DNA from: SIG220 sp045615545
GTDB taxonomy: Bacteria > Bacillota_I > Bacilli_A > RFN20 > CAG-826
Direction: 5' to 3'
DNA: 51,983 nucleotides
Assembly (NCBI GenBank): GCA_045615545.1
Contig: JAZLFA010000041.1
Coordinates: 1 to 51,983, forward strand
Part shown: one piece after another, positions 33,601 through 41,455 of the stretch
Layout: each line of letters starts with the position of its first letter
Position numbering within the stretch: position 1 is the stretch's first letter
Made by a program: the position numbers and the translations under genes
Notes under the pieces: generated by a model
Databases searched by the model: none
What the model saw: the letters and a program-made list of their open reading frames with translations, nothing else
Told to the model about the DNA's origin: nothing

Positions 33601-33792
33601 GAAGGTTACACAAATGTTGTTTTTACTAGAGTAAATCCAGAAAAAAATCCATCAGTTGATGGTTGGGATGCTTCTGTCTGGAATCAAAGTGAAGATCTTA
33701 AAGTTCCAACAAACAAACTAGTTAAATACACCATTACTGCATGGGGTACAGACGGTTCTAAAGTTTGTAAAGGTGAATGGTCAGCTTTATAA
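30634..33792 (+). CDS. Large surface lipoprotein with duplicated domains and starch-binding-like C terminus
   Basis: 1052 aa. The frame is open back to 30511, but the ATG at 30634 has an AAGGAG SD and begins a lipoprotein signal (MKKLKILSL, lipobox VGCG). A Ser/Thr/Pro linker follows (about 30-80). Two domain types alternate: A1 190-288, B1 289-408, A2 409-503, B2 504-622, A3 623-722; A1/A2 and B1/B2 are closely alike. The C-terminal ~330 residues hold a MGSFDEW segment and a WDVDGAVFYAYFF ... WNQSEDL module resembling starch-binding domains of Firmicute glycosidases. No catalytic domain seen. Probably a cell-surface glycan-binding protein; malQ nearby fits. Confidence 0.8.
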   Translation: MKKLKILSLAVFPLLLGVMVGCGGNNDPSSSSEKSSESSSRTSTGTTTPAPSSTTTPAPSPSSTTAPTPSSSSEIPTDTAYVSIDGLSHEMIPVDEAAEGLVASFGLTGIDLLGGESVEFMYNSTPITSSIGTDLIEASIYGENNAIITEGETVTIEVKNAATSAAVKFKVWEDGGYSFFITGYEEPEVGFDLLVDDTHIKMEPTDPFEEYDQYSVLEVEVESGSTIAIFDRSTSVTFTPALDEASCDSFTYSSGVISCVTSGKFDFYAKFKFEDDKLYIDKSVEPTPTFVGYEMTLGEETIPLTKTEVIPDDALWIEQYTHAFESIAKGSRIDFYGVPETGEHVKLVEGLGPNPDDLTNKIQNNLKPATVGGVDWTVLADATTVSLYFEVYAYGIGFWLQGGPAIEEGFKLVVGTKQILMEEAEPYEEYTQYKALGVDVAVGEEVSILDLKTGVAFTPALDEASCDSFKYEESKISCTKEGKFDFYAKFKFEDDKLYIGESEVTFDGYSFLFDGEYYELEKQEIKPGDTCLAKYKRNFEHVSAGKRIDFYGDVSDDHILLDKNICPSADDETNKVQNNLKPATKDGVDWTVLQTADNAALYLEVYKDGYSFWLQGGPELRTGFYIKVNGTEFIELVDSKETPEGFEKQVQATEVALAANDTFVIYDAANDTDWVPTLDEYSSENITVVDEHYLVSAEGSYDFYLKLAFGKDMLYVGEHTSPVPVSAPRVMGSFDEWSTGIEMLPVTEGSTEYTAKVDVHALDEIKILNGDGKTYAENWKIEGGDTNAFVRGLASVDGSTKNAVLNFEGTYTLYYETGDTNPGIYLEGTNLPSDYKAVAYLGAEAGGSLPLKVNKVEGDIIEYSRLDVPTSAGPGMGFTAFEIADANGAIDVTLEGGSAAGSFTKNGTKFDYSGSETGLNLYLKYDTKAKTYSIWVDDAHPVAATTVYLKPSIWDVDGAVFYAYFFESGKDPVWVKGVSSGDNYTFDVPEGYTNVVFTRVNPEKNPSVDGWDASVWNQSEDLKVPTNKLVKYTITAWGTDGSKVCKGEWSAL
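31201..32499 (+). repeat. Two tandem ~650-bp intragenic repeats
   Basis: Copy 1 (about 31201-31857) and copy 2 (31858-32499) encode A-B domain pairs that share long near-identical stretches, for example FTPALDEASCDSF and KFDFYAKFKFEDDKLYI in both A domains and NNLKPAT in both B domains. A third, diverged A copy follows. Confidence 0.85.
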
Positions 33793-33824
33793 TCTGACAT
33801 TAAATACTTTTATCAATAATAATT

Positions 33825-33850
33825 GGACTTGGTTATCCAAGTCCTTTTAT
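33825..33850 (+). terminator. Intrinsic terminator after the repeat lipoprotein
   Basis: GGACTTGG/CCAAGTCC perfect 8-bp stem, TTAT loop, short T tail. Confidence 0.88.
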
Positions 33851-33890
33851 ATTGGATTAATAAATATTAATAGAGAAAAATAACTATTTG

Positions 33891-33899
33891 TGTTAACTT
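33891..33899 (+). promoter_or_regulatory. Extended -10 of likely leaderless ispD-HAD mRNA
   Basis: TGT-TAACTT, 6 nt before the ATG, no SD. A weaker match than the other leaderless promoters. Confidence 0.4.
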
Positions 33900-33905
33900 T
33901 ATTTT

Positions 33906-35210
33906 ATGAATATCGCGGTTATTCTTATTAGTGGCAATGGTAAGCGTTTTGGAGGAGAAACCCCTAAACAATTTATTGAAGTAAATAATCGTCCAGTGTA
34001 TCTATACACTGTTGATAGGTTTTATCATTCAAATAAGATTGATAAAATTGTTTTAGTTACTTCACCTAACTACATCGATTCAGTTAAAAAAGATTTAGAT
34101 AAATATACTTTTAAAAATATCGATGTGATTTTAGGTGGTAGCGAACGTTATATAAGTGTAATAAATGCTATTTCATATATCTCTAGTTTCGCTAATGAAA
34201 AAGATAAAGTTTTTATACACGATGGTGTGCGCGCATGCGTTAGTGAATCTATTATAGAAGATAATATTAAAGGACTAGATACTTATAATGCCACCTTAAC
34301 CGCAATTGAAGGGGACTTTATTGATTTACAAAAAGTTAGAATTGATACCGTCCATAAAAAAGATGGACTAATTTATCTAGCTCAGACACCTCAATCATTT
34401 CGATTTGGTTATATTAAACAACTAATTGAATTATATAAAAATGAGCCTGTAACTGATGAAATTAGGTATGTAGAAGCTAATAATGATGACTATTTAATTG
34501 TTAGTGGAGATAAAACTAATTTTAAAATCACTAACCCATCTGACTTAATTGCATTTAAGCAAATAATTAAGCCAGTTAAAAAATATAAAGCTTACTTATT
34601 TGATTTTGATGGGACCTTAATTGATTCTAGAGACTCGTTATTTTTAGTCTATCAAAAAGCATTTGAAGCAGTGGGAGTAAAGATTAGTAAAGAAGAAGTT
34701 ATGATCTTTATGAAAGAAGCAATAGAAAAGACATTTAAAAGAAAAATTGCTAATCCTAAAGAAGGACAATTGGAGCTTTATTGTGACATCATAAATAGTT
34801 ATATTAACGAAGAAAAAGTAACAAAAGAAAATAAGTTATTTTACGATACAATTGATATTGTAAATTATATCAAAGATAATAATTTATTATGCGGATTAAT
34901 TTCTGGAAATGATTCTTTACATATGAAAGAAGTTTTGACATTTTTAGGTATCGATACTTCATTATTTAAATGTTATATTGGTCACGCAGAAGTAGAACAT
35001 TTTAAGCCTCACCCAGAAGGCATATTCAAAGCTATTAAATGTTTAGGGGAACATATTTCTTTCGATGATGTTTGCTATGTTGGAGATTCGCTTGGTGATA
35101 TGATGGCAGCGTTCAACGCTGGTATAACGGGTTATCTCATTGATCGAAATAATGAATATCCGTTATCAAATACTTATATAAAGTTACGTTCATTAAAAGA
35201 TTTAATATAA
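33906..35210 (+). CDS. IspD-family cytidylyltransferase fused to HAD phosphatase
   Basis: 434 aa. Residues 1-224: nucleotidyltransferase with GNGKRFGGETPKQF (CTP-binding), HDGVRAC and KITNPSDL, matching the IspD/TarI family. Residues 228-434: HAD hydrolase with D233/D235 (DFDGTL), ISGN (motif II), KPHPE (motif III Lys) and GDSLGD (motif IV), closest to phosphoglycolate-phosphatase-like enzymes. It could make CDP-methylerythritol, or CDP-ribitol or a related CDP-alcohol for surface polymers; no other MEP or teichoic gene is adjacent to decide. The HAD half may dephosphorylate a related sugar phosphate. No SD; probably leaderless. Terminator follows. Confidence 0.88.
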   Translation: MNIAVILISGNGKRFGGETPKQFIEVNNRPVYLYTVDRFYHSNKIDKIVLVTSPNYIDSVKKDLDKYTFKNIDVILGGSERYISVINAISYISSFANEKDKVFIHDGVRACVSESIIEDNIKGLDTYNATLTAIEGDFIDLQKVRIDTVHKKDGLIYLAQTPQSFRFGYIKQLIELYKNEPVTDEIRYVEANNDDYLIVSGDKTNFKITNPSDLIAFKQIIKPVKKYKAYLFDFDGTLIDSRDSLFLVYQKAFEAVGVKISKEEVMIFMKEAIEKTFKRKIANPKEGQLELYCDIINSYINEEKVTKENKLFYDTIDIVNYIKDNNLLCGLISGNDSLHMKEVLTFLGIDTSLFKCYIGHAEVEHFKPHPEGIFKAIKCLGEHISFDDVCYVGDSLGDMMAAFNAGITGYLIDRNNEYPLSNTYIKLRSLKDLI

Positions 35211-35229
35211 AGTTGAATTTTTGATAAAT

Positions 35230-35260
35230 GACAAGTAATTTACACTTATTTGTCTTTTTT
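35230..35260 (+). terminator. Intrinsic terminator after ispD-HAD
   Basis: GACAAGTAA/TTATTTGTC stem (9 pairs, one G-T), TTTACAC loop, six-T tail. Confidence 0.85.
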
Positions 35261-35316
35261 ATTTATTTATAAATTATATTAATATATAATTATTATGGAT
35301 TTTTTGGAGATGTGTT

Positions 35317-36732
35317 ATGAGAAATAATGTTGGAATCTTATTGCCGGTTGCCTCTTTGCCAGGTAATCATGGTATTGGTGATTTTGGCGACAATGCTTAT
35401 AAATTTATCGATTGGCTCAGCAAAAATCATTATCGTTATTGGCAAATTTTACCTTTAAACCCAATGGGTTTTGGTGATTCACCTTATATGTCTACATATT
35501 CAATTGCGATTGATTTTAGATATATTTCATTAGACAAAGTAAAAGAAATGGGACTCCTTGATGAAGTTCCTGATTATCGTAAAAATTCTCCTTACGTTAA
35601 TTTCTGGAAAGTGCATCACTTCAAGATGAAGTACTTATATAAAGCTTACTTAAAATATCGCACAACAAAGATGGAAGGATTAAAGAAATTTAAAACCAGA
35701 CATCCTTGGGTGATGAAATACGCAACATATGAAGTATTCAAATCTCACCATGGTTTAGCACCTTGGACTTATTGGGATCAAGAAGAAATTTATTATTTTG
35801 ATCATCATAACAAACCACCTAAACGTTATTTAAAGGAAGTTGACTTTATTATCTTCCTTCAATTCTTAGCTCATAATCAATGGCATAGACTTCTTAGCTA
35901 TGCTAGAGAAAAGAATGTTGGTATTATCGCTGATATGCCTTTCTATGTCGGATTTGACTCCGTTGAATGTTGGTTAAATAAAGATCAATTTGCTTTTGAT
36001 GAAAATAATCGTCAAACCGAAGTTGGTGGCGTACCACCAGATGCTTTCTCTGATTTAGGACAATTATGGGGATCGCCAATTTATAAGTTTGATTTAATGA
36101 GAGAAAGAAATTACGACTTATTAGTCGATCGTACAGGTTATTTAGGTAATATGTGTGATTATTTACGTATTGATCATTTCCGTGCATTTGATACATATTA
36201 CGTTATCCCTGGAGGCGCGACTGATGCGCGTATTGGTGAATGGAGAGTTGGTCCTAGAGATGAATTCTTCCATATCTTAAAAGAAAAATATCCTAATATT
36301 AATATTATCGCTGAAGATTTGGGTGATTTATTCCCAAGTGTTCTTGAATTAAGAGATAGATTAGGTTTACCTGGAATGTACATTGTTGAATTTACAATGT
36401 TTGATCCAAATGCTCGTAATAGTGATGGAATGATTGTTTATACTGGTACTCACGATAACGAAACATTATATGGCTGGATTAAAGGTTTAAGTGACTTTGA
36501 AAAAGCGGAACTTAGAAATAGATTCCATTGCCAAGATCGTTATTTATATGACCGTATTATTCAATATACTTTAAATTTACCAAGTAAGATCACAATCTTC
36601 CCACTTCAAGATGTCCTTAAACTTGATAATAAAGCTCGTATGAATGTTCCTGGAACATGTGGCTTCCCTAATTTCTGCTGGAGAATGAAAGATTTCTCCA
36701 TCTTAAAGAAAGCTAAATTTAAAATTAAATAG
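35317..36732 (+). CDS. malQ: 4-alpha-glucanotransferase (GH77)
   Basis: 471 aa, slightly shorter than the ~500 of most bacterial MalQ. GH77 hallmarks: nucleophile D286 (RIDHFRAFD), acid/base E333 (IIAEDLGD), third carboxylate D380 (THDNET), plus PLNPMGFGDSPYM near 47 and DMPFYVGFDSVECW near 207. MalQ disproportionates maltodextrins in the cytosol. TATAAT at 35285-35290 and an SD GGAG precede the start. It is followed after 11 nt by the LRR membrane protein. With the starch-binding-like lipoprotein upstream it suggests use of alpha-glucans, but no amylase or phosphorylase is in the window. Confidence 0.95.
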   Translation: MRNNVGILLPVASLPGNHGIGDFGDNAYKFIDWLSKNHYRYWQILPLNPMGFGDSPYMSTYSIAIDFRYISLDKVKEMGLLDEVPDYRKNSPYVNFWKVHHFKMKYLYKAYLKYRTTKMEGLKKFKTRHPWVMKYATYEVFKSHHGLAPWTYWDQEEIYYFDHHNKPPKRYLKEVDFIIFLQFLAHNQWHRLLSYAREKNVGIIADMPFYVGFDSVECWLNKDQFAFDENNRQTEVGGVPPDAFSDLGQLWGSPIYKFDLMRERNYDLLVDRTGYLGNMCDYLRIDHFRAFDTYYVIPGGATDARIGEWRVGPRDEFFHILKEKYPNINIIAEDLGDLFPSVLELRDRLGLPGMYIVEFTMFDPNARNSDGMIVYTGTHDNETLYGWIKGLSDFEKAELRNRFHCQDRYLYDRIIQYTLNLPSKITIFPLQDVLKLDNKARMNVPGTCGFPNFCWRMKDFSILKKAKFKIK

Positions 36733-36743
36733 GAGGGTTTGTA

Positions 36744-37994
36744 ATGATTAATAGAATTAAAAAAGTCTATAATGTTAAATTACTATATCGTTGGAGAGCT
36801 CCTCAATGGTTCACGATGATATTCTGTTTGCTTGCGATTGCAGTTCCTGTAGTGGCGTTCTTTATGCCATATTTCCAATATGTTAGACCTGGAATTGAAG
36901 CACCTGACATTATTAGTGGTAAAGACATAGTCTTTTACTTATTCCAACAACCTAGCGCTAATATTAACTATTTGGTTAATGATATCTTTGTTAAAACATT
37001 AAAACCAGAAGCAATTGGACAAATGATGCCTTATGCTATGTATATTTTTGGTGCATTATTTATCCTTGTTGCAGTTTTTGCAATTTTCTTATTAGTATGT
37101 TTCTTTAGATTACTAATTACCGGCGCTTTAAAAATGTGGAACGCACCAAAAGGATTGGGTATTGCTTCCTTTGTTGGTAACTTAATGTTATTTGCATTCC
37201 CATTAGCTATTTCGTTATTTTATAACATGAGTAGCACAGGGGTAGCTGATATTCCTACATTTAATTTTATGTGGCCAATTATTTTCATTGGTGTTTCCTT
37301 TGTTTGTATGCTTTCATTAGTGATTATTTATGCTGCTGGATTCAAGGGCAAAGAATTTATTCCAAATGAAATGTATTTAGATAATTACATCGCTATGATG
37401 ACTGGTGAAGAAAGAAAACAATATTATCCAAACGGTATTGTTACTATTCCGCCACAAGAAGAACCTAGCACAACAGAAAAACAACCTGGTTACTTAAAGA
37501 AAAAAGATGAAAAGAAACCTGAAGTTGCAACTAAAGGAGTTGTGGTAGATAAACAGCCACAAGCTGCTGCTCCTGTTCCAGTAGTGGTTAATGTTACTGC
37601 TCCTGAAACTAAAGAAAATGTCGTTACTAAAACAATTACAACTTATAAAGTTGATTCATTAAAAGTTTTACCTGTCGGCATTAAAGATATCGGTGGACAC
37701 GCTTATGCACAAAACACCACTTTAGAAATTGCTGCTATTCCAAATAATATTACCTCAATTGGTAATAGTGCGTTTGCAAACTGTGTTGCTCTTAAGATTG
37801 TTGAATTACCTATTTCTGTAACTAAAATCGGATACAATGCTTTCTTCCATTGTCCTAAACTTACACGCATTAATTATGCAGGTACAATGAAAGATTGGAA
37901 AAAGGTAAAACGTGGAAGTAACTGGCTTGCCAGTTCTGGAACAACAATTGTTGTTTGTAATGATGGCGCTTTAAGCGTTAATCCATATAAATAA
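36744..37994 (+). CDS. Membrane protein with BspA-like leucine-rich repeats
   Basis: 416 aa. Four helices (about 22-44, 100-128, 140-162, 173-196), a Pro/Lys-rich linker (230-295), then BspA/LRR_5-type repeats (about 305-385: TTLEIAAIPNNITSIGNSAF, CVALKIVELPISVTKIGYNAF) and a WKKVKRGSNW end. By the positive-inside rule the N terminus is cytosolic; with four helices the LRR region would be cytosolic too, unlike usual secreted BspA repeats. SD AGGAGGG. It sits between malQ and the clostripain-like gene with short gaps, so they are likely cotranscribed. Function unknown; topology needs checking. Confidence 0.7.
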   Translation: MINRIKKVYNVKLLYRWRAPQWFTMIFCLLAIAVPVVAFFMPYFQYVRPGIEAPDIISGKDIVFYLFQQPSANINYLVNDIFVKTLKPEAIGQMMPYAMYIFGALFILVAVFAIFLLVCFFRLLITGALKMWNAPKGLGIASFVGNLMLFAFPLAISLFYNMSSTGVADIPTFNFMWPIIFIGVSFVCMLSLVIIYAAGFKGKEFIPNEMYLDNYIAMMTGEERKQYYPNGIVTIPPQEEPSTTEKQPGYLKKKDEKKPEVATKGVVVDKQPQAAAPVPVVVNVTAPETKENVVTKTITTYKVDSLKVLPVGIKDIGGHAYAQNTTLEIAAIPNNITSIGNSAFANCVALKIVELPISVTKIGYNAFFHCPKLTRINYAGTMKDWKKVKRGSNWLASSGTTIVVCNDGALSVNPYK

Positions 37995-38016
37995 TTTAAT
38001 TATCGGAGGTTTATTC

Positions 38017-40863
38017 ATGAGACATAAAGGCCTATTATTTTTATTACTTACTTCATTAGTCATCTCTGGATGCGCTGTTAGCAAAAGTACTACAAGTGAA
38101 AATTCATCAACTTCTAGTCAAAGCGAAACCGAACAAAGAATTAGAGAAATATATCAAGCATATGTAAAAAATGTCACCGATGCTGGTGGCACACCTCTAT
38201 CTTATGAAGAATGGCTAGCTTCTATTAAAGGTGAAAAAGGTGATCCTGGAATACCAGGAAAAGATGGTACATCTTTAATTACTGGTAATGGTGTACCAAA
38301 TAACTCTATCGGTAAAGATGGAGATAGTTATATCGATTCTTTAACATGGGATTTTTATGTTAAGAATAATGGTGTTTGGCAAATTGTCGGTAATATATCT
38401 CCATTATCTGAAGTTTATATCGTGAGTTTTGATACTGCTGGAGGAAGCGCTGTATCTTCTCAACGTGTTCAATATGCGGGAAAAATTAATGAACCAAATG
38501 AGCCTTATAAAGATGGCTACATATTTTATGAATGGTTATTAAATGGAAGACATTTTGAATACGCAAAAGCATATCAATCAAATAATGTTTTAAACTGGGA
38601 TTTATACGCAGTTACTAGTGATGTAACCTTTACTGCTAATTATATTAGCAAATCAGGTAGTTCGTCAGCTGAACCAATTAGTAGCTCAAGCGAACCAATT
38701 AGTTCTACTAGCACACCTATTAGCTCTAGTGAAACACCTGAACCAATTAGTTCTACTAGTGCACCTATTAGCTCTAGTGAAAAACCTGAACCAATAAGCT
38801 CAAGTGTAACTCCTGAACCTATAAGTTCAACTACCTTACCTCCAGTCCCTTATAGTTCAAGTGTAACTCCAGAACCAAGTAGTTCAAGCTTGACTCCTAC
38901 ACCAAGTAGTTCAAGTATCATTCCAACTCCTGTTGAAGAAGAAACAATTAATTACACGTTCACTGACAAAGATTGGTCTGCGCTACCTGAAAGTTGGACT
39001 TCTACAGGTGAAGGTTTAAAGTATGATGGTGACAAAATGGGTGTACAAATAAATGCAAACCCAGGCGCTGGAGGATGTGTTTCACCAAGAAGTTATAACA
39101 ACATTTCCAAAATTGATGTTACTTATTTTTGTAATAGAGGCAATGTAACAAAAGGCACTATCTCAATTAGTGTTGATGGTAAAACAACAACAAAGGATGT
39201 TGATAATTCTTACAACGATCAAAATGTTGGACATATGATATTTAATTATCCAAGTTATGTTAGTGGTGAAGTTACCCTTGAAGTTGAAGTCTCTTATAAA
39301 AGTGTTTATATTCGTTCAATCGCTATTACATATACGAATGGACCTATTGTTCCTATTTATCCAACATCAATTTCTGTTCCTAATTCATTAGATATGATGG
39401 TTGGTAGAACAACCTCGTTAGATGTTACATTTACTCCAAGTAACTGTAATCAAAAGAATGTTACTTTATCTAGTGATAATACAAGTGTTGTAACTATTGA
39501 AAGTGGTAAATTAAAAGCTCTTTCAGTTGGCACCGCTAATGTAACTGTAAAGGCAAAAAGTGAAAGTGGTGCAGATTTATCTGCAACTTGTAAAGTTACC
39601 GTTACACAAGCTATAAATGATGATTATACAATCTTAGTTTATATGTGTGGTTCAACTCTTGAATATGATTCTAGCGAAGATGATGGTGTATATTGTGCTA
39701 CAGCTGACATTGCTGAAATGTTAACAAACTCATGTCCTACTGGAGTTAATGTTGTTGTTGAAACTGGTGGAGCTCAAAAGTGGAGTAGTCAATTTGGAAT
39801 TAAAGCTGACAAAATTGGTAGATGGCATATTGAAGGCAAAACTTTGGTGAATGATGTGCAATTATCTAATGCTGATATGTCTAAAAAGGCTACACTTCAA
39901 AGCTTTGTTGAATATGGTATAAATGAATATCCAGCTGACAAAATGGCGCTATTAATGTGGGACCATGGTAATGGTATATCAGGAACTTGTTTTGATGATA
40001 ATTATAACTATGGTTATGAAGGTTTAACTGCTGGAGAAGTCAGTACTGCAATGGAAGATGCATTTATTGCAACAGGATTTAATAATAAATTTGAATGGAT
40101 TGGCTATGATGCTTGTTTAATGTCTTATTTAGATTCAGCTAGTCTTAATGCCGATTATTTTAATTATATGCTTGCTTCGCAAGAATTAGAAAATGGCGAA
40201 GGTTGGGATTATAATAAATCATTCAAAAGAATTTATGACAATCCGAAAGCGGATAGCAAAACTTTATTAAGCAATATTGCTAAGGATTATGTTGATTATT
40301 ATTCAACAAGCACTTCTTATGAATATAATGATCAAACAATGTCACTTCTTGATTTAAGTAAAATGCCTACATTAACAACTGCTTTTGAATCATACGCTGC
40401 TAATTTTGATAGTGATGATTTATCAAATATCTATGAAGCATATGCTTGCTGTGATTTATTATATGGCTATGGCGTACAATATGATTATTTTGAAGATACT
40501 TACTATCTTGTGTATGATTCTGGATTAGGTGACTTGGCTGAATTCCTTAGTTATATGGAAATTGTATTTCCAGAATATTCAACTTCTGCTATCTTAGAAG
40601 CATTAGATGATGTTGTTATTATTTCTTGTTATGGAGATTATTATGAAGAAGAATTTGACTATCGACCTTGTGGTTTAAGTGTATTTGTTGCTTATGGATT
40701 TGGATTCGAACTTGAAGTAGATAGTCAAGGAAATATTACTGATATGGGTGAACTAGAAGAATTTTATATTTACCCATATAAAGATGAATATAGCGAAAAT
40801 GACACAAAATTATCCACTTGGCGTCTTCTTATGATGGAAAGTGACTTCTGGTACGAAGATTAG
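38017..40863 (+). CDS. Mosaic lipoprotein with clostripain-family (C11) protease domain
   Basis: 948 aa. Lipobox LVISGC at about 15-20; collagen-like GEKGDPGIPGKDG near 74; an InlB/Flg_new-type repeat (about 128-205); a Ser/Pro-rich linker of repeated PEPISSS units (about 215-310); a beta domain; a BIG2 domain (about 447-530); and a C11 peptidase (540-948) with H650 (DHGNG) and C700 (YDACLMS). Clostripain relatives cleave after Arg or Lys and are surface or secreted. SD CGGAGG. Likely cotranscribed with malQ and the LRR gene. Stop TAG; no terminator of its own before the rimP leader. Confidence 0.87.
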   Translation: MRHKGLLFLLLTSLVISGCAVSKSTTSENSSTSSQSETEQRIREIYQAYVKNVTDAGGTPLSYEEWLASIKGEKGDPGIPGKDGTSLITGNGVPNNSIGKDGDSYIDSLTWDFYVKNNGVWQIVGNISPLSEVYIVSFDTAGGSAVSSQRVQYAGKINEPNEPYKDGYIFYEWLLNGRHFEYAKAYQSNNVLNWDLYAVTSDVTFTANYISKSGSSSAEPISSSSEPISSTSTPISSSETPEPISSTSAPISSSEKPEPISSSVTPEPISSTTLPPVPYSSSVTPEPSSSSLTPTPSSSSIIPTPVEEETINYTFTDKDWSALPESWTSTGEGLKYDGDKMGVQINANPGAGGCVSPRSYNNISKIDVTYFCNRGNVTKGTISISVDGKTTTKDVDNSYNDQNVGHMIFNYPSYVSGEVTLEVEVSYKSVYIRSIAITYTNGPIVPIYPTSISVPNSLDMMVGRTTSLDVTFTPSNCNQKNVTLSSDNTSVVTIESGKLKALSVGTANVTVKAKSESGADLSATCKVTVTQAINDDYTILVYMCGSTLEYDSSEDDGVYCATADIAEMLTNSCPTGVNVVVETGGAQKWSSQFGIKADKIGRWHIEGKTLVNDVQLSNADMSKKATLQSFVEYGINEYPADKMALLMWDHGNGISGTCFDDNYNYGYEGLTAGEVSTAMEDAFIATGFNNKFEWIGYDACLMSYLDSASLNADYFNYMLASQELENGEGWDYNKSFKRIYDNPKADSKTLLSNIAKDYVDYYSTSTSYEYNDQTMSLLDLSKMPTLTTAFESYAANFDSDDLSNIYEAYACCDLLYGYGVQYDYFEDTYYLVYDSGLGDLAEFLSYMEIVFPEYSTSAILEALDDVVIISCYGDYYEEEFDYRPCGLSVFVAYGFGFELEVDSQGNITDMGELEEFYIYPYKDEYSENDTKLSTWRLLMMESDFWYED
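38660..38935 (+). repeat. Low-complexity Ser/Pro linker repeats
   Basis: Imperfect short tandem units encoding PISSSE/PEPISS/TPEPSSS. It is a coding linker inside the clostripain-like lipoprotein, and not a CRISPR array. Confidence 0.8.
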
Positions 40864-40874
40864 CAAAAAAAGTC

Positions 40875-40903
40875 TTGAATTATTTATCTAAATAATATTT
40901 AAT
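40875..40903 (+). promoter_or_regulatory. Putative rimP-nusA operon promoter
   Basis: -35 TTGAAT (40875-40880), 17-nt spacer, -10 TTTAAT (40898-40903). It gives a transcript that begins at the first leader hairpin. Confidence 0.5.
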
Positions 40904-40910
40904 AATGTTG

Positions 40911-40970
40911 CGTTAAGAAATTAACGTTTACTCTAAATTCTTAGAGTGGCCATGTGCCACTCTTTGTTTT
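40911..40970 (+). promoter_or_regulatory. Candidate transcription attenuator in the rimP-nusA leader
   Basis: Hairpin 1 CGTTAA-GAAA-TTAACG (40911-40926). Hairpin 2 ACTCTAA-ATTC-TTAGAGT (40930-40947). Hairpin 3 AGAGTGGC/GCCACTCT (40943-40963) followed by TTGTTTT is a terminator. Hairpins 2 and 3 share AGAGT and cannot form together, so hairpin 2 can act as antiterminator. The rimP SD lies 4 nt beyond the tail. NusA-dependent autoregulation of the nusA operon is known in other bacteria; applying it here is inference. The terminator may also end the clostripain transcript. Confidence 0.6.
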
Positions 40971-40982
40971 GATAGGGGGGTT

Positions 40983-41441
40983 ATGGAACTAGAAAAACTT
41001 AAAGAATTACTAACTTCTAAACTAACTAGTTTAGGATATGAACTTGTTTCACTTAATTTATCTAAAAATAGAGGTGAAAATGTTCTTTCTTTAGTGGTTG
41101 ATAGAATTGAACCAATTGATATGGATGCTATTACTAAAATCAGTGAAGAAATTAGTGCTTATTTAGATGAACTAGATCCATTAAATTTTAATTACACATT
41201 AGATATTTCTTCTTTAGGAGCGGAAAAGCCTATTAAAGTAGAAGCAATTAAGGACTATGTTAATAGCTATGTCCATGTGCACTTAATTAACCCAATTGAC
41301 GGAGAAAATATTTATGAAGGCACGATTAAAAGTGTCTCTAATGATAGTTTCGTTCTTACTATCAGAATTAAGACTAGAGTAAAAGATTTGGTTATATTAT
41401 TTAATAATATATACGTAATTAGATTAGCTATTAAATTTTAA
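40983..41441 (+). CDS. rimP: Ribosome maturation factor RimP
   Basis: 152 aa, normal length. N-terminal alpha/beta domain with SLGYELVSLNLSKNRGENVLSLVVDR and the conserved LEISSLGAEKPI-type segment (here LDISSLGAEKPIK, near 75), followed by a small SH3-like barrel. RimP assists 30S subunit maturation. Position directly before nusA is the classical operon order. The SD is a G-run (AGGGGGG) very close to the ATG, just after the leader terminator, so terminator readthrough would control its expression. Confidence 0.9.
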   Translation: MELEKLKELLTSKLTSLGYELVSLNLSKNRGENVLSLVVDRIEPIDMDAITKISEEISAYLDELDPLNFNYTLDISSLGAEKPIKVEAIKDYVNSYVHVHLINPIDGENIYEGTIKSVSNDSFVLTIRIKTRVKDLVILFNNIYVIRLAIKF

Positions 41442-41455
41442 GGAGTAATTGAGCT

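Noticed and set aside
38660..38935. CRISPR-like direct repeats
   Set aside because: The units are short, imperfect and in frame, encoding a Ser/Pro linker.
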